Made by a program: the position numbers and the translations under genes. This document shows positions 1-8,337 of a stretch of DNA of 52,382 bases, in pieces. Origin of the DNA: Cryomorphaceae bacterium (lineage in GTDB: Bacteria; Bacteroidota; Bacteroidia; Flavobacteriales_D; SKUL01); assembly GCA_007695365.1 (NCBI GenBank), contig REDV01000084.1, positions 1 to 52,382 of the forward strand. Direction: 5' to 3'. The notes under the pieces are model-generated. The model ran no database searches. It was not told the DNA's origin and saw only the letters and a list, made by a program, of their open reading frames with translations. Position 1 is the stretch's first letter. Each line of letters begins with the position of its first letter.

Positions 1-380
1 GTGGTGGGTGAAAAACCCACCCCAACCCCGACCTTCAACATCAAGGTCGTGTGAAACCCGCGTTTGTCGGGGCCACCCCTCCGGTGGAGGGGATAAAGGC
101 CTCCGTTTCAATTTTGGGGATTTCTCGCTCGAAATGACAAAATGCTAATAACCAGAAATAAAAACTCCCAATCACACCCTTTTGTCATTTCGACCGGAGT
201 GCTGAGGAATGAGGTACGGAGTAGTCAGCCCTGAAGAAGTACGAGACAGAAATCTTATCGCGTGTTCATAGCTTACTTCTTAGAACAAACACCCAATGCA
301 CAGAATCATCATTTCCCCCCTAGGCGACTTTGATGAATGGCAAGGGTCACAATCGAGTGACTTCGGTTAACAAAGAGCTC
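1..380. other. gene-free leader with three hairpins and an interspersed palindrome
   Basis: I find no credible gene here. Three perfect 7-bp hairpins stand in a row: 3-9 with 15-21 (GGTGGGT/ACCCACC), 29-35 with 43-49 (CGACCTT/AAGGTCG) and 76-82 with 86-92 (CCCCTCC/GGAGGGG). They are followed by the inverted repeat listed separately at 119-199. The stretch lies downstream of the minus-strand oxidoreductase gene that ends at 381, but none of the hairpins has a clear U-tract in the right direction, so I do not call a terminator. Confidence 0.5.
119..199. repeat. interspersed palindromic repeat (TGTCATTTCGA type)
   Basis: The 13-mer CGAAATGACAAAA at 130-142 is repeated as its exact reverse complement at 180-192, with a 37-bp spacer. 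The outer flanks (TTTCTCGCT on the left; CCGGAG, then AGAAATCT near 250-257 on the right) resemble the short intergenic palindromes built on TGTCATTTCGA that are common in Bacteroidota genomes. The identification as such an element is from memory of that repeat class, not from a search. Confidence 0.5.
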
Positions 381-2501
381 TCACCCCTTCAACTCCTCCA
401 ACACCTTAAATGTCACCCACATCGAATGGTAGAGTTCCTCCAGTGAAATGGGGGCAGGTTCTCCTTTTCTGATGGAATCGGCAAAAGCCTGAAGTTCCTC
501 ACCGTAGCCCTTTTGCGCCTTTGCCCATGTTTTGAGCGGTTTGCCAAGGCCGTTCTTGCGCAGCTTTTTAAAGTCTTCCACTTGCCAGAACTGACCGTCC
601 TGCTGAACTTCCAGCCTTTCTTTTGGCAGAGAAGGATGTCCGTTTGAGAAATAGTTAATCACAGCCACGCTTCCGTTCACCATCTTCAATACAATGGCCG
701 CGGTATCTTCCACGCCGGGTGAAGTTCCCAAAGACGTGACCTGTATCGACTGAACCTTTGATCCCGAAAGAAAAATGGCCAGGTCAATAAAGTGACACGC
801 CTCGCCCAAAATCCTGCCGCCTCCTGTTTTCGGGTCGTGCACCCAATGGTCGGCTGGCAGGGCACCGGCATTGATTTGATAGTGCATACTCACCGGACGA
901 GAGGGCTTAAGTTCTTTCTTTAACCCATCCGTCACGGGAGAAAAACGCCGGTTAAAGCCTACCATCAGTCGTCCCGCGGATTGAGCCGCCACCCGGGCAA
1001 TTTCCTCCAGTTCATCCGGATGAAGACAAAGCGGCTTTTCCACAAACACATTCTTACCGGCACGCAAAGCTGCCAACACGTATTGCGCGTGCGTATCGTG
1101 TCGTGTAGCCACAAAAACGGTGTTGCAATGCTCGTCGGCAAGAAGCTCCTCTACCGACGAAAGTGCACCTGCAAATCCATACTTATCCGCAACGTTGCGC
1201 GCATTGTTGGGACGAGCGGTGACTATATGCCGCAAATGCAGCCCTGCGAGATTGGGCAACAGAAAATTCTGCGCAAACGAACCCGCCCCGATAAACGAAG
1301 CCACAACCACTCCGGATTTCATTGGGGTATTTTGCTTCCTCACCACTTTTTGAGCAAGCGTTTTGCCCGTGTCGTATGCCAAGATAACTCCGGCAAATTC
1401 TTCCGATTTGGAAACAATCATGTCGTAGGCTTGCCGTGCGTCACGAAAATCAAACCGATGCGAAATCAGCGGCGAAAAATCAACGGCTCCCGACGCAAGC
1501 ATGGCCAGCACGGCCTGCATGTTTCGGTTTTCGGTCCAACGCACATATCCAATGGGATAATCAAGACCTTCTTCCTCATAGGCGCGATCATAACGGCCCG
1601 GACCATAAGAGGCCGACATGCGCAAATCCAGCTCTTTGCGGTAGAAATCCTTTCGGTCGAAACCGGTGGGAACGTTGCCCACAATCACCACTTTCCCTTT
1701 GGGCCGCGCAACCCGTCCGGCGAGGTTAACGGGGTCGAGCGATGAAGTTCCGGCGGTGATGAGTACGGCGTCCGTGCCGAAACCCTCGCAGAGGTCAATG
1801 ATTTCGTTTTCAATGCCGTGTTGCTCCCGTACAAATACGTGATCAAAACCGAGAGCGCGGGTTGACTCCACTTGTCGCGCATCAATATCCACCCCGATGG
1901 GCCGTACTCCCGCTGCCCTGAGGAGTATCATCGTCATTTTACCAATCAACCCCAGTCCGATCACCACAGCATTTCCGCCCAGTTGGGTGTCGCTCAAGCG
2001 GATTCCCTGCAGGGCAATGGCGGCAATGGTGGTCATGGAAGCCTCATCGAGCGAGACACTTTCGGGCACTTTTGCGCAAAGATTTTCGGGTACGGCCACC
2101 ACCTCGGCGTGCACAGCGGAGCCACCGGCGCATGCCACGCGGTCGCCCACCCTAAAACCGCGCACATCATCGGCAATCGCAATCACCTCACCGGCGCAGC
2201 TATAACCCAAGGCACTGGGGGCTTCAAGTTTGTTCATCACCATTTTGTAGGTGTCGGCCAACCCGTAAGTGCGGGCCGCTTTCACCACTTTTTTCACTTC
2301 GTTTTGACGGGCGCGCGCCTTGGCCAGGTATCCCAAACGCGCGTCGTTCACGGTTTTTCCTTCGGTGCCTGCGCTGATGGCCGAGTAGTGATTGCGAACC
2401 ATCACCATGCCCGGCCCGAGAACCGGAAAAGGCACTTCGAGGAGCTGCATGGTGCCGTCTTTGAGTTGTTGTACGAGTTGTTCCAAGTGGTTAATTTTCA
2501 A
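381..2501 (-). CDS. bi-domain oxidoreductase: zinc-type alcohol dehydrogenase fused to Gfo/Idh/MocA dehydrogenase
   Basis: This 706-aa protein has two dehydrogenase halves. Residues about 1-380 are a medium-chain alcohol dehydrogenase-like fold with a GroES-like start (SAISAGTEG) and a Rossmann motif (VIGLGLIGKM). Residues about 395-706 are a Gfo/Idh/MocA domain (SFIGAGSFAQ, then VEKPLCLHPDEL, which carries the family EKP motif). Fusions of this design occur in bacterial surface-polysaccharide clusters and are presumed to oxidise a sugar nucleotide or sugar precursor; the substrate cannot be read from the sequence. It is the last gene of the minus-strand glycan operon. The start is a TTG at 2501 that overlaps the 3' end of asnB by 11 bp; a second in-frame TTG at 2486 would also fit the family N-terminus. 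Confidence 0.88.
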   Translation of the reverse strand: MKINHLEQLVQQLKDGTMQLLEVPFPVLGPGMVMVRNHYSAISAGTEGKTVNDARLGYLAKARARQNEVKKVVKAARTYGLADTYKMVMNKLEAPSALGYSCAGEVIAIADDVRGFRVGDRVACAGGSAVHAEVVAVPENLCAKVPESVSLDEASMTTIAAIALQGIRLSDTQLGGNAVVIGLGLIGKMTMILLRAAGVRPIGVDIDARQVESTRALGFDHVFVREQHGIENEIIDLCEGFGTDAVLITAGTSSLDPVNLAGRVARPKGKVVIVGNVPTGFDRKDFYRKELDLRMSASYGPGRYDRAYEEEGLDYPIGYVRWTENRNMQAVLAMLASGAVDFSPLISHRFDFRDARQAYDMIVSKSEEFAGVILAYDTGKTLAQKVVRKQNTPMKSGVVVASFIGAGSFAQNFLLPNLAGLHLRHIVTARPNNARNVADKYGFAGALSSVEELLADEHCNTVFVATRHDTHAQYVLAALRAGKNVFVEKPLCLHPDELEEIARVAAQSAGRLMVGFNRRFSPVTDGLKKELKPSRPVSMHYQINAGALPADHWVHDPKTGGGRILGEACHFIDLAIFLSGSKVQSIQVTSLGTSPGVEDTAAIVLKMVNGSVAVINYFSNGHPSLPKERLEVQQDGQFWQVEDFKKLRKNGLGKPLKTWAKAQKGYGEELQAFADSIRKGEPAPISLEELYHSMWVTFKVLEELKG

Positions 2502-4347
2502 TGTACATTCGATACCAATGCTGAAAAGAAATCAGGGCGTAAAGGATGGAACTGTGGTCGGCGGTTCCGCGCCGGTGGTCTTTCACCACACCTTGAATTC
2601 TATCTACCGAGAAGCCCTCAAAATTACCAAAAAAGGCAGGGTCGAGAAGCTTATTGAGGATCTCCTGACTGGAAAGCAAGGTTCGGAGAGGCATTCCGAA
2701 TCCGGCCTTGCGTCTGCGAACAATATCGCGCGGCAAGTCGCTCTGAAAGGCGTCTTTCAGAATGCGCTTGGTGTTGTCCAGACCAGCAATACGATCGGAA
2801 ACGGGAAGCGACCACGCAAATTCAGCCAACCGGTGATCGAGAAAAGGGACCCTGCTTTCCATAGCGTGTGCCATGCTCATGCGGTCGAGGTAATGAAGGT
2901 TCTTCACCAGGAAGTTTTCACGCTCAAAATGCTGCAGGGCTTCGAAGTCGTCTCCCGCATAGTCACCCAGAAAATCTACCGAAGCAGGTTGGCTGAATGG
3001 CTGATACACAGATGAAGACGCATGCCAATCACCCACCACACTGAGCGGCGCAAAACGATGAGGGTGACCATAATAGCGACCGAGTTTGTAGAGGTATCGC
3101 TTCACGGCCTTGCCTTTTCCCCTGCCGGGATATAAGCCCGCCATGCGCCTGGCTAACATGCGGGCAATCGGAGCCGGAAGTTTGTCGAGCATACCTGCCA
3201 TCCGCAAAATGATGTGGCCGCCATAGCCGAAAAACAGTTCATCGGCCCCCATTCCGCTGAGCACCACCGTACTTTTTTGCGATGCTTTTGCGGTAATCAA
3301 ATAAGCGGGAATCTGCGACCCGTCGGCAATCAGGTCATCGGAAAACCGCAGGGTTTGATGAAGCAAATCCGTCGTAAGTTCATCACTGCCAATTGCTATG
3401 GCCTCGAAAGAGAGTTTCCATTCGCGGGCCAGTTCACGGGCGTAATGTGCGTCTGAGGTGGTTCCTTCGGCCTTCACATCACGCTCGTCTTTTACCGCGC
3501 AGTAGTGCCGAATTTCCGGGCGATTGCGAAGCAGCGATGCAATGATAGACGAGTCCAGCCCGCCGCTCAGAAAGGTGCTAACCGGCACATCGGAGCCCAG
3601 TCGAAGTTCAACGGCGTCCGTCAAAAGTGAGCGCACATGGTCGCGCCGTTCGGCGTAGGTTTTCGGAACATCCAAGGTTTGAGGCTTCCAGTAGCGATGG
3701 GTTTCCAACGTACCGCGCTCCAAATCAAAACGGAGGTAGCAGCCGGGTTCTAAGCGCTTCACTCCTTTGAAAAGGGTTTCCTGCCTCGGAACATATTTGA
3801 ATATGAAGTAGTTTCCGAGCTCGTCTTTGTTCAAGGCAGCCCGCACTTCACCTGCCAGAATAGCCTTGATTTCGCTTCCAAATCGCAGCACATTATCCTG
3901 AAAATGATAGTAAAGGGGTTTTACGCCCAACCTGTCGCGCACGAGGTACAGGGCATTTTCTTCTCGGTTGAAAAAGGCAAAAGCAAAATCGCCGTTGAGA
4001 TGCTCCAGGGCCCTGATGCCGTGCGTATTGAGCAACTCAAGCAGCACTTCGGTATCGGTTGAGGAGCGGGGCTGCCATCCTGAGGCTAATTTCGACTTCA
4101 ACAGGTGATGGTTGTAAATCTCTCCGTTGAAACAGATTACCGCATTTCCATCGGCCGAAGTCATGGGCTGTTTTCCGCGCTCGCTCAAATCGAGAATGGC
4201 CAGTCGACGGTGACCCAAAAACAGATGAAAGTCCTTGCACTGCTCTTCAAAAAAGCCCTCGCCATCGGGTCCGCGATGGGCCATTGCGGCAACCATGGCC
4301 GGTCCGTTCAGCTTTTCGCGCGACACATAACCAGCTATTCCGCACAT
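2491..4347 (-). CDS. asnB: asparagine synthase (glutamine-hydrolysing) type amidotransferase
   Basis: This 618-aa class II glutamine amidotransferase begins MCGIAGYVS, so Cys2 is the expected N-terminal nucleophile after Met removal. The N-terminal glutaminase domain (about 1-200) includes the RGPDGEG loop and CFNGEIYNH. The C-terminal synthetase domain has the PP-loop SGGLDSS near residue 263 and SGMGADELFFGYGGH. AsnB-type enzymes inside polysaccharide clusters usually amidate a sugar acid or cell-surface component rather than supply asparagine; such paralogues are recurrent in exosortase-associated EPS loci. Placement between two glycan genes with overlapping ends favours that role here. 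That part is inference; the family call is firm. Confidence 0.93.
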   Translation of the reverse strand: MCGIAGYVSREKLNGPAMVAAMAHRGPDGEGFFEEQCKDFHLFLGHRRLAILDLSERGKQPMTSADGNAVICFNGEIYNHHLLKSKLASGWQPRSSTDTEVLLELLNTHGIRALEHLNGDFAFAFFNREENALYLVRDRLGVKPLYYHFQDNVLRFGSEIKAILAGEVRAALNKDELGNYFIFKYVPRQETLFKGVKRLEPGCYLRFDLERGTLETHRYWKPQTLDVPKTYAERRDHVRSLLTDAVELRLGSDVPVSTFLSGGLDSSIIASLLRNRPEIRHYCAVKDERDVKAEGTTSDAHYARELAREWKLSFEAIAIGSDELTTDLLHQTLRFSDDLIADGSQIPAYLITAKASQKSTVVLSGMGADELFFGYGGHIILRMAGMLDKLPAPIARMLARRMAGLYPGRGKGKAVKRYLYKLGRYYGHPHRFAPLSVVGDWHASSSVYQPFSQPASVDFLGDYAGDDFEALQHFERENFLVKNLHYLDRMSMAHAMESRVPFLDHRLAEFAWSLPVSDRIAGLDNTKRILKDAFQSDLPRDIVRRRKAGFGMPLRTLLSSQEILNKLLDPAFFGNFEGFSVDRIQGVVKDHRRGTADHSSILYALISFQHWYRMYIEN

Positions 4348-5453
4348 GCTTGCAAGGTTTGGTTAAAAATGTTTCGGTAGCGCTGTACAAGGTGCTCTTC
4401 GGTAAATCCCGACTCATACCGTGCGCGACTTTTTCTACCCATCTCCATTACCAGATCCGGGTTTCGGATAAGCAAGGTAATGCGTTCAGCCAGTTCGGTT
4501 TCGTCGGTGGTATTCACCACAAATCCGTTTTGGTCGTGGAGCACCGATTCAACAATGGCACCCTGGTCGGAAGTGAGAACGGGCAATCCGGCAGCCATGG
4601 CTTCTACAATCGCCCAGGGATGTCCTTCGGGATGGGTGGGGATAAAAGCAAAAACGTCGGCGTTGTTGAGGGCTGCCCATTTATCGGCGCCGCTCACGGG
4701 TGAATGAAGATGCACTTGATGGAGGCTGTGTTTTTGAATCAATGACAGGCATCGCTCCTGGTAATCTGGATTGTCCCAGGCACCGTAGGCATTTAGGACG
4801 CATTCGCATTGAACTTCTTGCGGAAGGGCCGCCAGCGCACGCAACAGCAAATCAAAACCCTTTCCGGGGAGAAAATTGGACAAGTACAAAAGACGCAAGG
4901 GCTTAGCCGCCGAGACACGCTTAGCACCAAGCTCCGGAAAATCGCCACCATTGGGAGCTACAAAAATCTTTTCAGGTGGAAAAAGACCTTCAAAGAGGTA
5001 GCGAAGATTGTTTCCCAGCACGAGCACGCCTTCGGTTTTCTTCAGTGAATTTCTCACCCACCAGCGGGTCAAGGGCGAGGCGCTGTGGTACCAATTTCTG
5101 AACTGGCTTCCTCGAAGTTGCACCAAGACCTTTACCCCGGCACCCGATAGAATCCTTACGTACAAACTGTCTTTTAAAAAACCCATGGTGGTTTGGCTGA
5201 TGGGCACAAGGGCGAGGTCGGGTTTCAGGCTGCGGGCGAGCTGATGAAGTTGCCGGTAACCACCTATGCTTCGCCAGAGTTTTCGCCAGCCAAAGCGCCC
5301 CAGGCTTTTAACCGAGGTGTTGAGTCGGGTGTCAAAATGATGCAAATCAAACCATTCATTGAGGCGCGAACGAAGCAACAATTGCGTTGCAACGGCGGGC
5401 CCCATGAAGGGAGGAGGCAATTTACCCAACAAGAGTACCCGGGGTTTTGGCAT
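4335..5453 (-). CDS. glycosyltransferase family 4 (GT-B) protein
   Basis: This 372-aa GT-B glycosyltransferase opens with the N-terminal loop VLLLGKLPPPFMGPA, which leads into the acceptor-binding half. The C-terminal nucleotide-sugar domain shows LLYLSNFLPGKGFDLLLRAL and the donor-binding segment PSHPEG-like THPEGHPWAIVEAMAAGLPV, with the conserved E(x7)E-type spacing. It probably transfers a sugar from a nucleotide-activated donor to a growing glycan on the cytoplasmic face of the membrane; donor and acceptor are unknown. Its 3' end overlaps the start of asnB by 13 bp and its start lies inside the end of the upstream ligase gene, so the genes are translationally linked. Confidence 0.9.
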   Translation of the reverse strand: MPKPRVLLLGKLPPPFMGPAVATQLLLRSRLNEWFDLHHFDTRLNTSVKSLGRFGWRKLWRSIGGYRQLHQLARSLKPDLALVPISQTTMGFLKDSLYVRILSGAGVKVLVQLRGSQFRNWYHSASPLTRWWVRNSLKKTEGVLVLGNNLRYLFEGLFPPEKIFVAPNGGDFPELGAKRVSAAKPLRLLYLSNFLPGKGFDLLLRALAALPQEVQCECVLNAYGAWDNPDYQERCLSLIQKHSLHQVHLHSPVSGADKWAALNNADVFAFIPTHPEGHPWAIVEAMAAGLPVLTSDQGAIVESVLHDQNGFVVNTTDETELAERITLLIRNPDLVMEMGRKSRARYESGFTEEHLVQRYRNIFNQTLQACAE

Positions 5454-6705
5454 AGGTCATTTTTCGGTGAAGCGGCAAAGCCACGTAGGCAAACACGGCC
5501 ATGAGGATGTACACAAAAGGCGCGTACATGGTTGGTGTAGTGCTAATTGCATAAAGCACTGTAGCCATCATGATTCCGGTAACAAGAAAACGGTGATGCT
5601 CCGGGAGGTACCGAGCCCTGCGCCACACGTTGAAGAGCAGCAGCACGTACACCAACAACCCCAGGTAGCCCGTGAAGAACAACAGGCGAATGAAGTCATT
5701 GTGGGCACCAATTCCTACAAGGTGAAAGGCGTAGTCGAATGTAAGCGGGTACCCCAACATTTGAACAAGCACATTTTGCTGGCTCAGCAGGTCGAACATA
5801 AACATCCATCTCCCCACCCGACCGTGCATCAATTTGGAAGTATCCTGCTCACCGGCATACACTTTCATGTCGGTTTCGAGCAGTGGTGTGATGCTGCTTT
5901 CCAGTACCTGCTGGCCGAAGTAGATGACAAACAGCCCCACCACCACCATTGCTCCCACGCCTACCGCCTTGTTTACCTTCATGTTGTAGAGTACAAAGAG
6001 CCCTACCGTCATGGCAAAAACGGTGTAGCTCGCCACGTGGTGCATGTTTACCAAAGCCACCACCGATACCACCGCAACCACCGCGCAGATACTGATAGAG
6101 CGGCGAATGGGTCTGCCTGCCAGTTTATCGCGGAAGTAGAAATAACCCGCAGCGAGGGATGCAAGTGAAATGTAAATGCCGTAGCTCACCACATCGCCAA
6201 AATTGCCCTGAATTCTGGCCAGTCCCCGACTTTCCTCGGTTCGGATGGGGCCGGAAGTGAGCTCATATACCAGCACTCCCCCAACAATAATCCCTGCGTA
6301 GAGTACCGTTTGCAGAATGCCATCCAAATCTCCCTGGTTGCGCACAAATCGCCGGAGGAAGTAGAAAAGATAGGCCGGCAAGCTGAGTTTCAGCACCGAT
6401 TCCATGGCCTGCATGGAGAAAGGGTCGAACATAAAAAGGAGAAAACAACCGAGCAGCAATGCCGCAGACCAATACCCAAAAAGCTTGTCAACAATGGAGC
6501 GCTGCCGCACTTTGTAGCGAAAAATAGTGAGCAAACACAAAACCGGCGTAAGTACACCCACGATGTACAGGGGCGAAAGCAGCGGCGAGATCTCTTTGAG
6601 GTAGTAGAAGTTGTCAATGATGGGACGCAGTAGCACCAGCAACACAAACCACTTGAGCAACCAAGGTTTATCCCTGAACCATTTCTTCCAGTACTTCCAG
6701 CGCAT
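5422..6705 (-). CDS. O-antigen ligase / polymerase-like multi-pass membrane protein
   Basis: The protein is 427 aa and mostly hydrophobic, with about ten to twelve predicted membrane segments. One larger hydrophilic loop around residues 265-310 contains a run reading ETDMKVYAGEQDTSKLMHGR, followed by HNDFIRLLFFTGYLG. The pattern of a large periplasmic loop followed by an H-N-D-F/Y motif and a short membrane pair is that of the Wzy/WaaL (O-antigen ligase) superfamily, which polymerises or ligates undecaprenyl-linked glycans at the periplasmic face. It sits between two glycosyltransferases in one operon. Ligase and polymerase cannot be told apart from the sequence alone. Confidence 0.82.
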   Translation of the reverse strand: MRWKYWKKWFRDKPWLLKWFVLLVLLRPIIDNFYYLKEISPLLSPLYIVGVLTPVLCLLTIFRYKVRQRSIVDKLFGYWSAALLLGCFLLFMFDPFSMQAMESVLKLSLPAYLFYFLRRFVRNQGDLDGILQTVLYAGIIVGGVLVYELTSGPIRTEESRGLARIQGNFGDVVSYGIYISLASLAAGYFYFRDKLAGRPIRRSISICAVVAVVSVVALVNMHHVASYTVFAMTVGLFVLYNMKVNKAVGVGAMVVVGLFVIYFGQQVLESSITPLLETDMKVYAGEQDTSKLMHGRVGRWMFMFDLLSQQNVLVQMLGYPLTFDYAFHLVGIGAHNDFIRLLFFTGYLGLLVYVLLLFNVWRRARYLPEHHRFLVTGIMMATVLYAISTTPTMYAPFVYILMAVFAYVALPLHRKMTYAKTPGTLVG

Positions 6706-6716
6706 TGGCGCTAAAA

Positions 6717-7868
6717 TTACGGGCTTTGCATGGATTGAACCACCCGCGCGGCGATGCTTTGGTAGCTAAAGTTTTCAACCGCTTGTTGGGTGCGTCGGCT
6801 CCTTTTGTCAGCATCCATTTCTTTGCCGGCAGCACGAAGCATATCAAGGTGATTTTCGGACACAAAGCTGCACAATGCTCCTGCCTGTCCGATATGTTTG
6901 AGGCTCTTATCTTCCGGCAGAACGAGAAAAAGCCCCGTTCCCATTCCTTCGAACACAGAGATGGCCGTGATGGGCCAAAATCCCACATCGGCAGCGTTGT
7001 AGCAGGCAAGTAGTTCAGAGTGCGAAGTGAAAGGAAGCAGAAAACAGCGCGAGGTAAATTTTCCGGATTCTACGCGTTGGCGAACAGCCTGCGAATGGAT
7101 ATCCTCACCCACGCCTACCAGCATCAAGTGAACACGGGGATTCTCATCCATCAGGTTTTCCATGGCTCCGATCCACGCATCGTATGACTTGTTTTCGGCC
7201 ATGCGCCCCACAGAGATATAGAGCACGTCTTCCCCTTTGAGGCCCAACTCTGCACGTTTATGTTCTCGCAAGGAAGGCTGAAAGGAAAAAACACGGTGGT
7301 TAAACCCAAGACTGATTTCCACAGATTTGTTTTCCAGGTGCTGATGCGAAGAGGCGCCCAGCCAATCCTTCAGCAGTTGTTTCGTTTCGGGCGTGTAGTG
7401 CAGCAATCGATGGGCGTTCTGGAGGGCCCTGAGGTAAATGGGTTTTTTCACGATATCCCTCCACCGCTTTCGCCAGCCCGAGAGATGAATGTAGGAATGA
7501 CTGTTGTCGCCCAGAAGCACAGCCGTTTTCCAGGGGGTATTGCCCAGCACCGGATAAGGAAAGACCTTTCCGAGGCCCATAACCAGAACAAACTGCGGAG
7601 AGGTTTCTTTTACGGCGTGCAATAAACCACGGCCTATCACGAACTGGCCACGCGCAAAAAGGGGCTTAAGGCGGCGCACTTCCACCCCTTCGTCAATGCA
7701 GATCTCAGGAAAGGGATAGTCGTTCACCTTGTTCTTTACGTATGCCGGCACCGCGTGCGAAGTCACCACCACCACCTCATGACCGGCAGCAGCCAAGGCC
7801 CTTGCGAGATGCACCTCGAGGTATCCGAGATTGGGAAGGTAGTGTCCGCAAACAAATGTAATGCGCAA
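6717..7868 (-). CDS. glycosyltransferase family 4 (GT-B) protein
   Basis: This 383-aa glycosyltransferase is the first gene of the minus-strand glycan operon. The N-terminus MRITFVCGHYLPNLGYLEVH is the typical family 4 acceptor-side start, with the glycine-rich loop near residue 14. The second half carries LYISVGRMAENKSYDAWIGA and a terminal donor-site region ending DVGFWPITAISVFEGMGTGL. The expected E(x7)E signature is less clear than in the transferase at 4335-5453, so donor specificity is open. It lies 11 bp upstream of the ligase-like gene. rpmH with its terminator lies immediately upstream on the same strand, so the operon needs its own promoter close to 7870; I do not see a clear one. 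Confidence 0.86.
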   Translation of the reverse strand: MRITFVCGHYLPNLGYLEVHLARALAAAGHEVVVVTSHAVPAYVKNKVNDYPFPEICIDEGVEVRRLKPLFARGQFVIGRGLLHAVKETSPQFVLVMGLGKVFPYPVLGNTPWKTAVLLGDNSHSYIHLSGWRKRWRDIVKKPIYLRALQNAHRLLHYTPETKQLLKDWLGASSHQHLENKSVEISLGFNHRVFSFQPSLREHKRAELGLKGEDVLYISVGRMAENKSYDAWIGAMENLMDENPRVHLMLVGVGEDIHSQAVRQRVESGKFTSRCFLLPFTSHSELLACYNAADVGFWPITAISVFEGMGTGLFLVLPEDKSLKHIGQAGALCSFVSENHLDMLRAAGKEMDADKRSRRTQQAVENFSYQSIAARVVQSMQSP

Positions 7869-7891
7869 AGTTCGGGCTGGTTTTGGGCAAC

Positions 7892-7915
7892 AAAAAAGGG
7901 CCGCGTTTGCGACCC
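7892..7915 (-). terminator. intrinsic terminator after rpmH
   Basis: On the minus strand a 7-bp GC-rich stem (GGGTCGC/GCGGCCC with one G-U pair, arms at 7909-7915 and 7898-7904) with a 4-base loop is followed directly by six T residues. It lies 25 bp after the rpmH stop codon and separates that gene from the glycan operon. Confidence 0.75.
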
Positions 7916-7940
7916 TGTAAATATGCAGAAAGCGAAAATA

Positions 7941-8099
7941 TTATCGCTTGTGACGACGCTCAGAAGAAACGCTCACCTTCTTGCGGCCTTTGCGGCGACG
8001 AGCATTGAGTACGCGACGACCGTCGGCGCTGGCCATTCGCTCTCTGAATCCGTGTTTGTTACGTCGCTTGCGCTGTGAAGGTTGAAATGTGCGTTTCAT
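7941..8099 (-). CDS. rpmH: 50S ribosomal protein L34
   Basis: This is a 52-aa, strongly basic protein beginning [18 protein letters not shown] and continuing with [20 protein letters not shown], the signature of bacterial L34. It is a structural component of the large ribosomal subunit that binds 23S rRNA. Length and motif are normal apart from a short Ser/Arg-rich tail ([10 protein letters not shown]). The gene stands alone: rnpA and dnaA-side partners found next to rpmH in many phyla are absent, as is common in Bacteroidota. A TATTTTTG promoter element lies 43 bp upstream and an intrinsic terminator follows. Confidence 0.97.
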   Translation of the reverse strand: MKRTFQPSQRKRRNKHGFRERMASADGRRVLNARRRKGRKKVSVSSERRHKR

Positions 8100-8142
8100 G
8101 ACTTTGGTGTTTCTTTTTCGTGGGTTTCTTCAAAAAGGACTG

Positions 8143-8150
8143 CAAAAATA
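8143..8150 (-). promoter_or_regulatory. TAnnTTTG -7 promoter element for rpmH
   Basis: TATTTTTG on the minus strand matches the Bacteroidota primary sigma -7 consensus. It lies 43 bp before the rpmH ATG. No obvious -33 element was checked beyond the T-rich context. Confidence 0.55.
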
Positions 8151-8320
8151 GATGTTTTTTGCATTACAACAAGCATCTGCAACAAATCTTGCGAAATCTT
8201 TGTTGGTGCCTGCGTTGCGAGCAACCAGAGACCGGATTTGCAAACTGACCTCGGTTGATATGGTGCAGAAATCCGTCAGAAAGTGACTATTTCGAGCTCT
8301 TTTTGCGCAACAAATTGACT

Positions 8321-8328
8321 TAACTTTG
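8321..8328 (+). promoter_or_regulatory. TAnnTTTG -7 promoter element for the ABC exporter
   Basis: TAACTTTG is 9 bp before the ATG at 8338. With a start site about 6-7 bp downstream of this element, the transcript would be almost leaderless. A TTTG lies at 8302-8305 and could serve as the -33 element. Confidence 0.6.
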
Positions 8329-8337
8329 CGCACCATT

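Noticed and set aside
1872-2657. 261-aa plus-strand open frame opposite the bi-domain oxidoreductase
   Set aside because: Antisense to a clear enzyme; His/Gly-rich text without a recognisable domain.
8180-8205. 7-bp inverted repeat CAACAAA/TTTGTTG between rpmH and the ABC exporter
   Set aside because: Too short and AT-rich to separate from chance; not placed at a conserved distance from either promoter.
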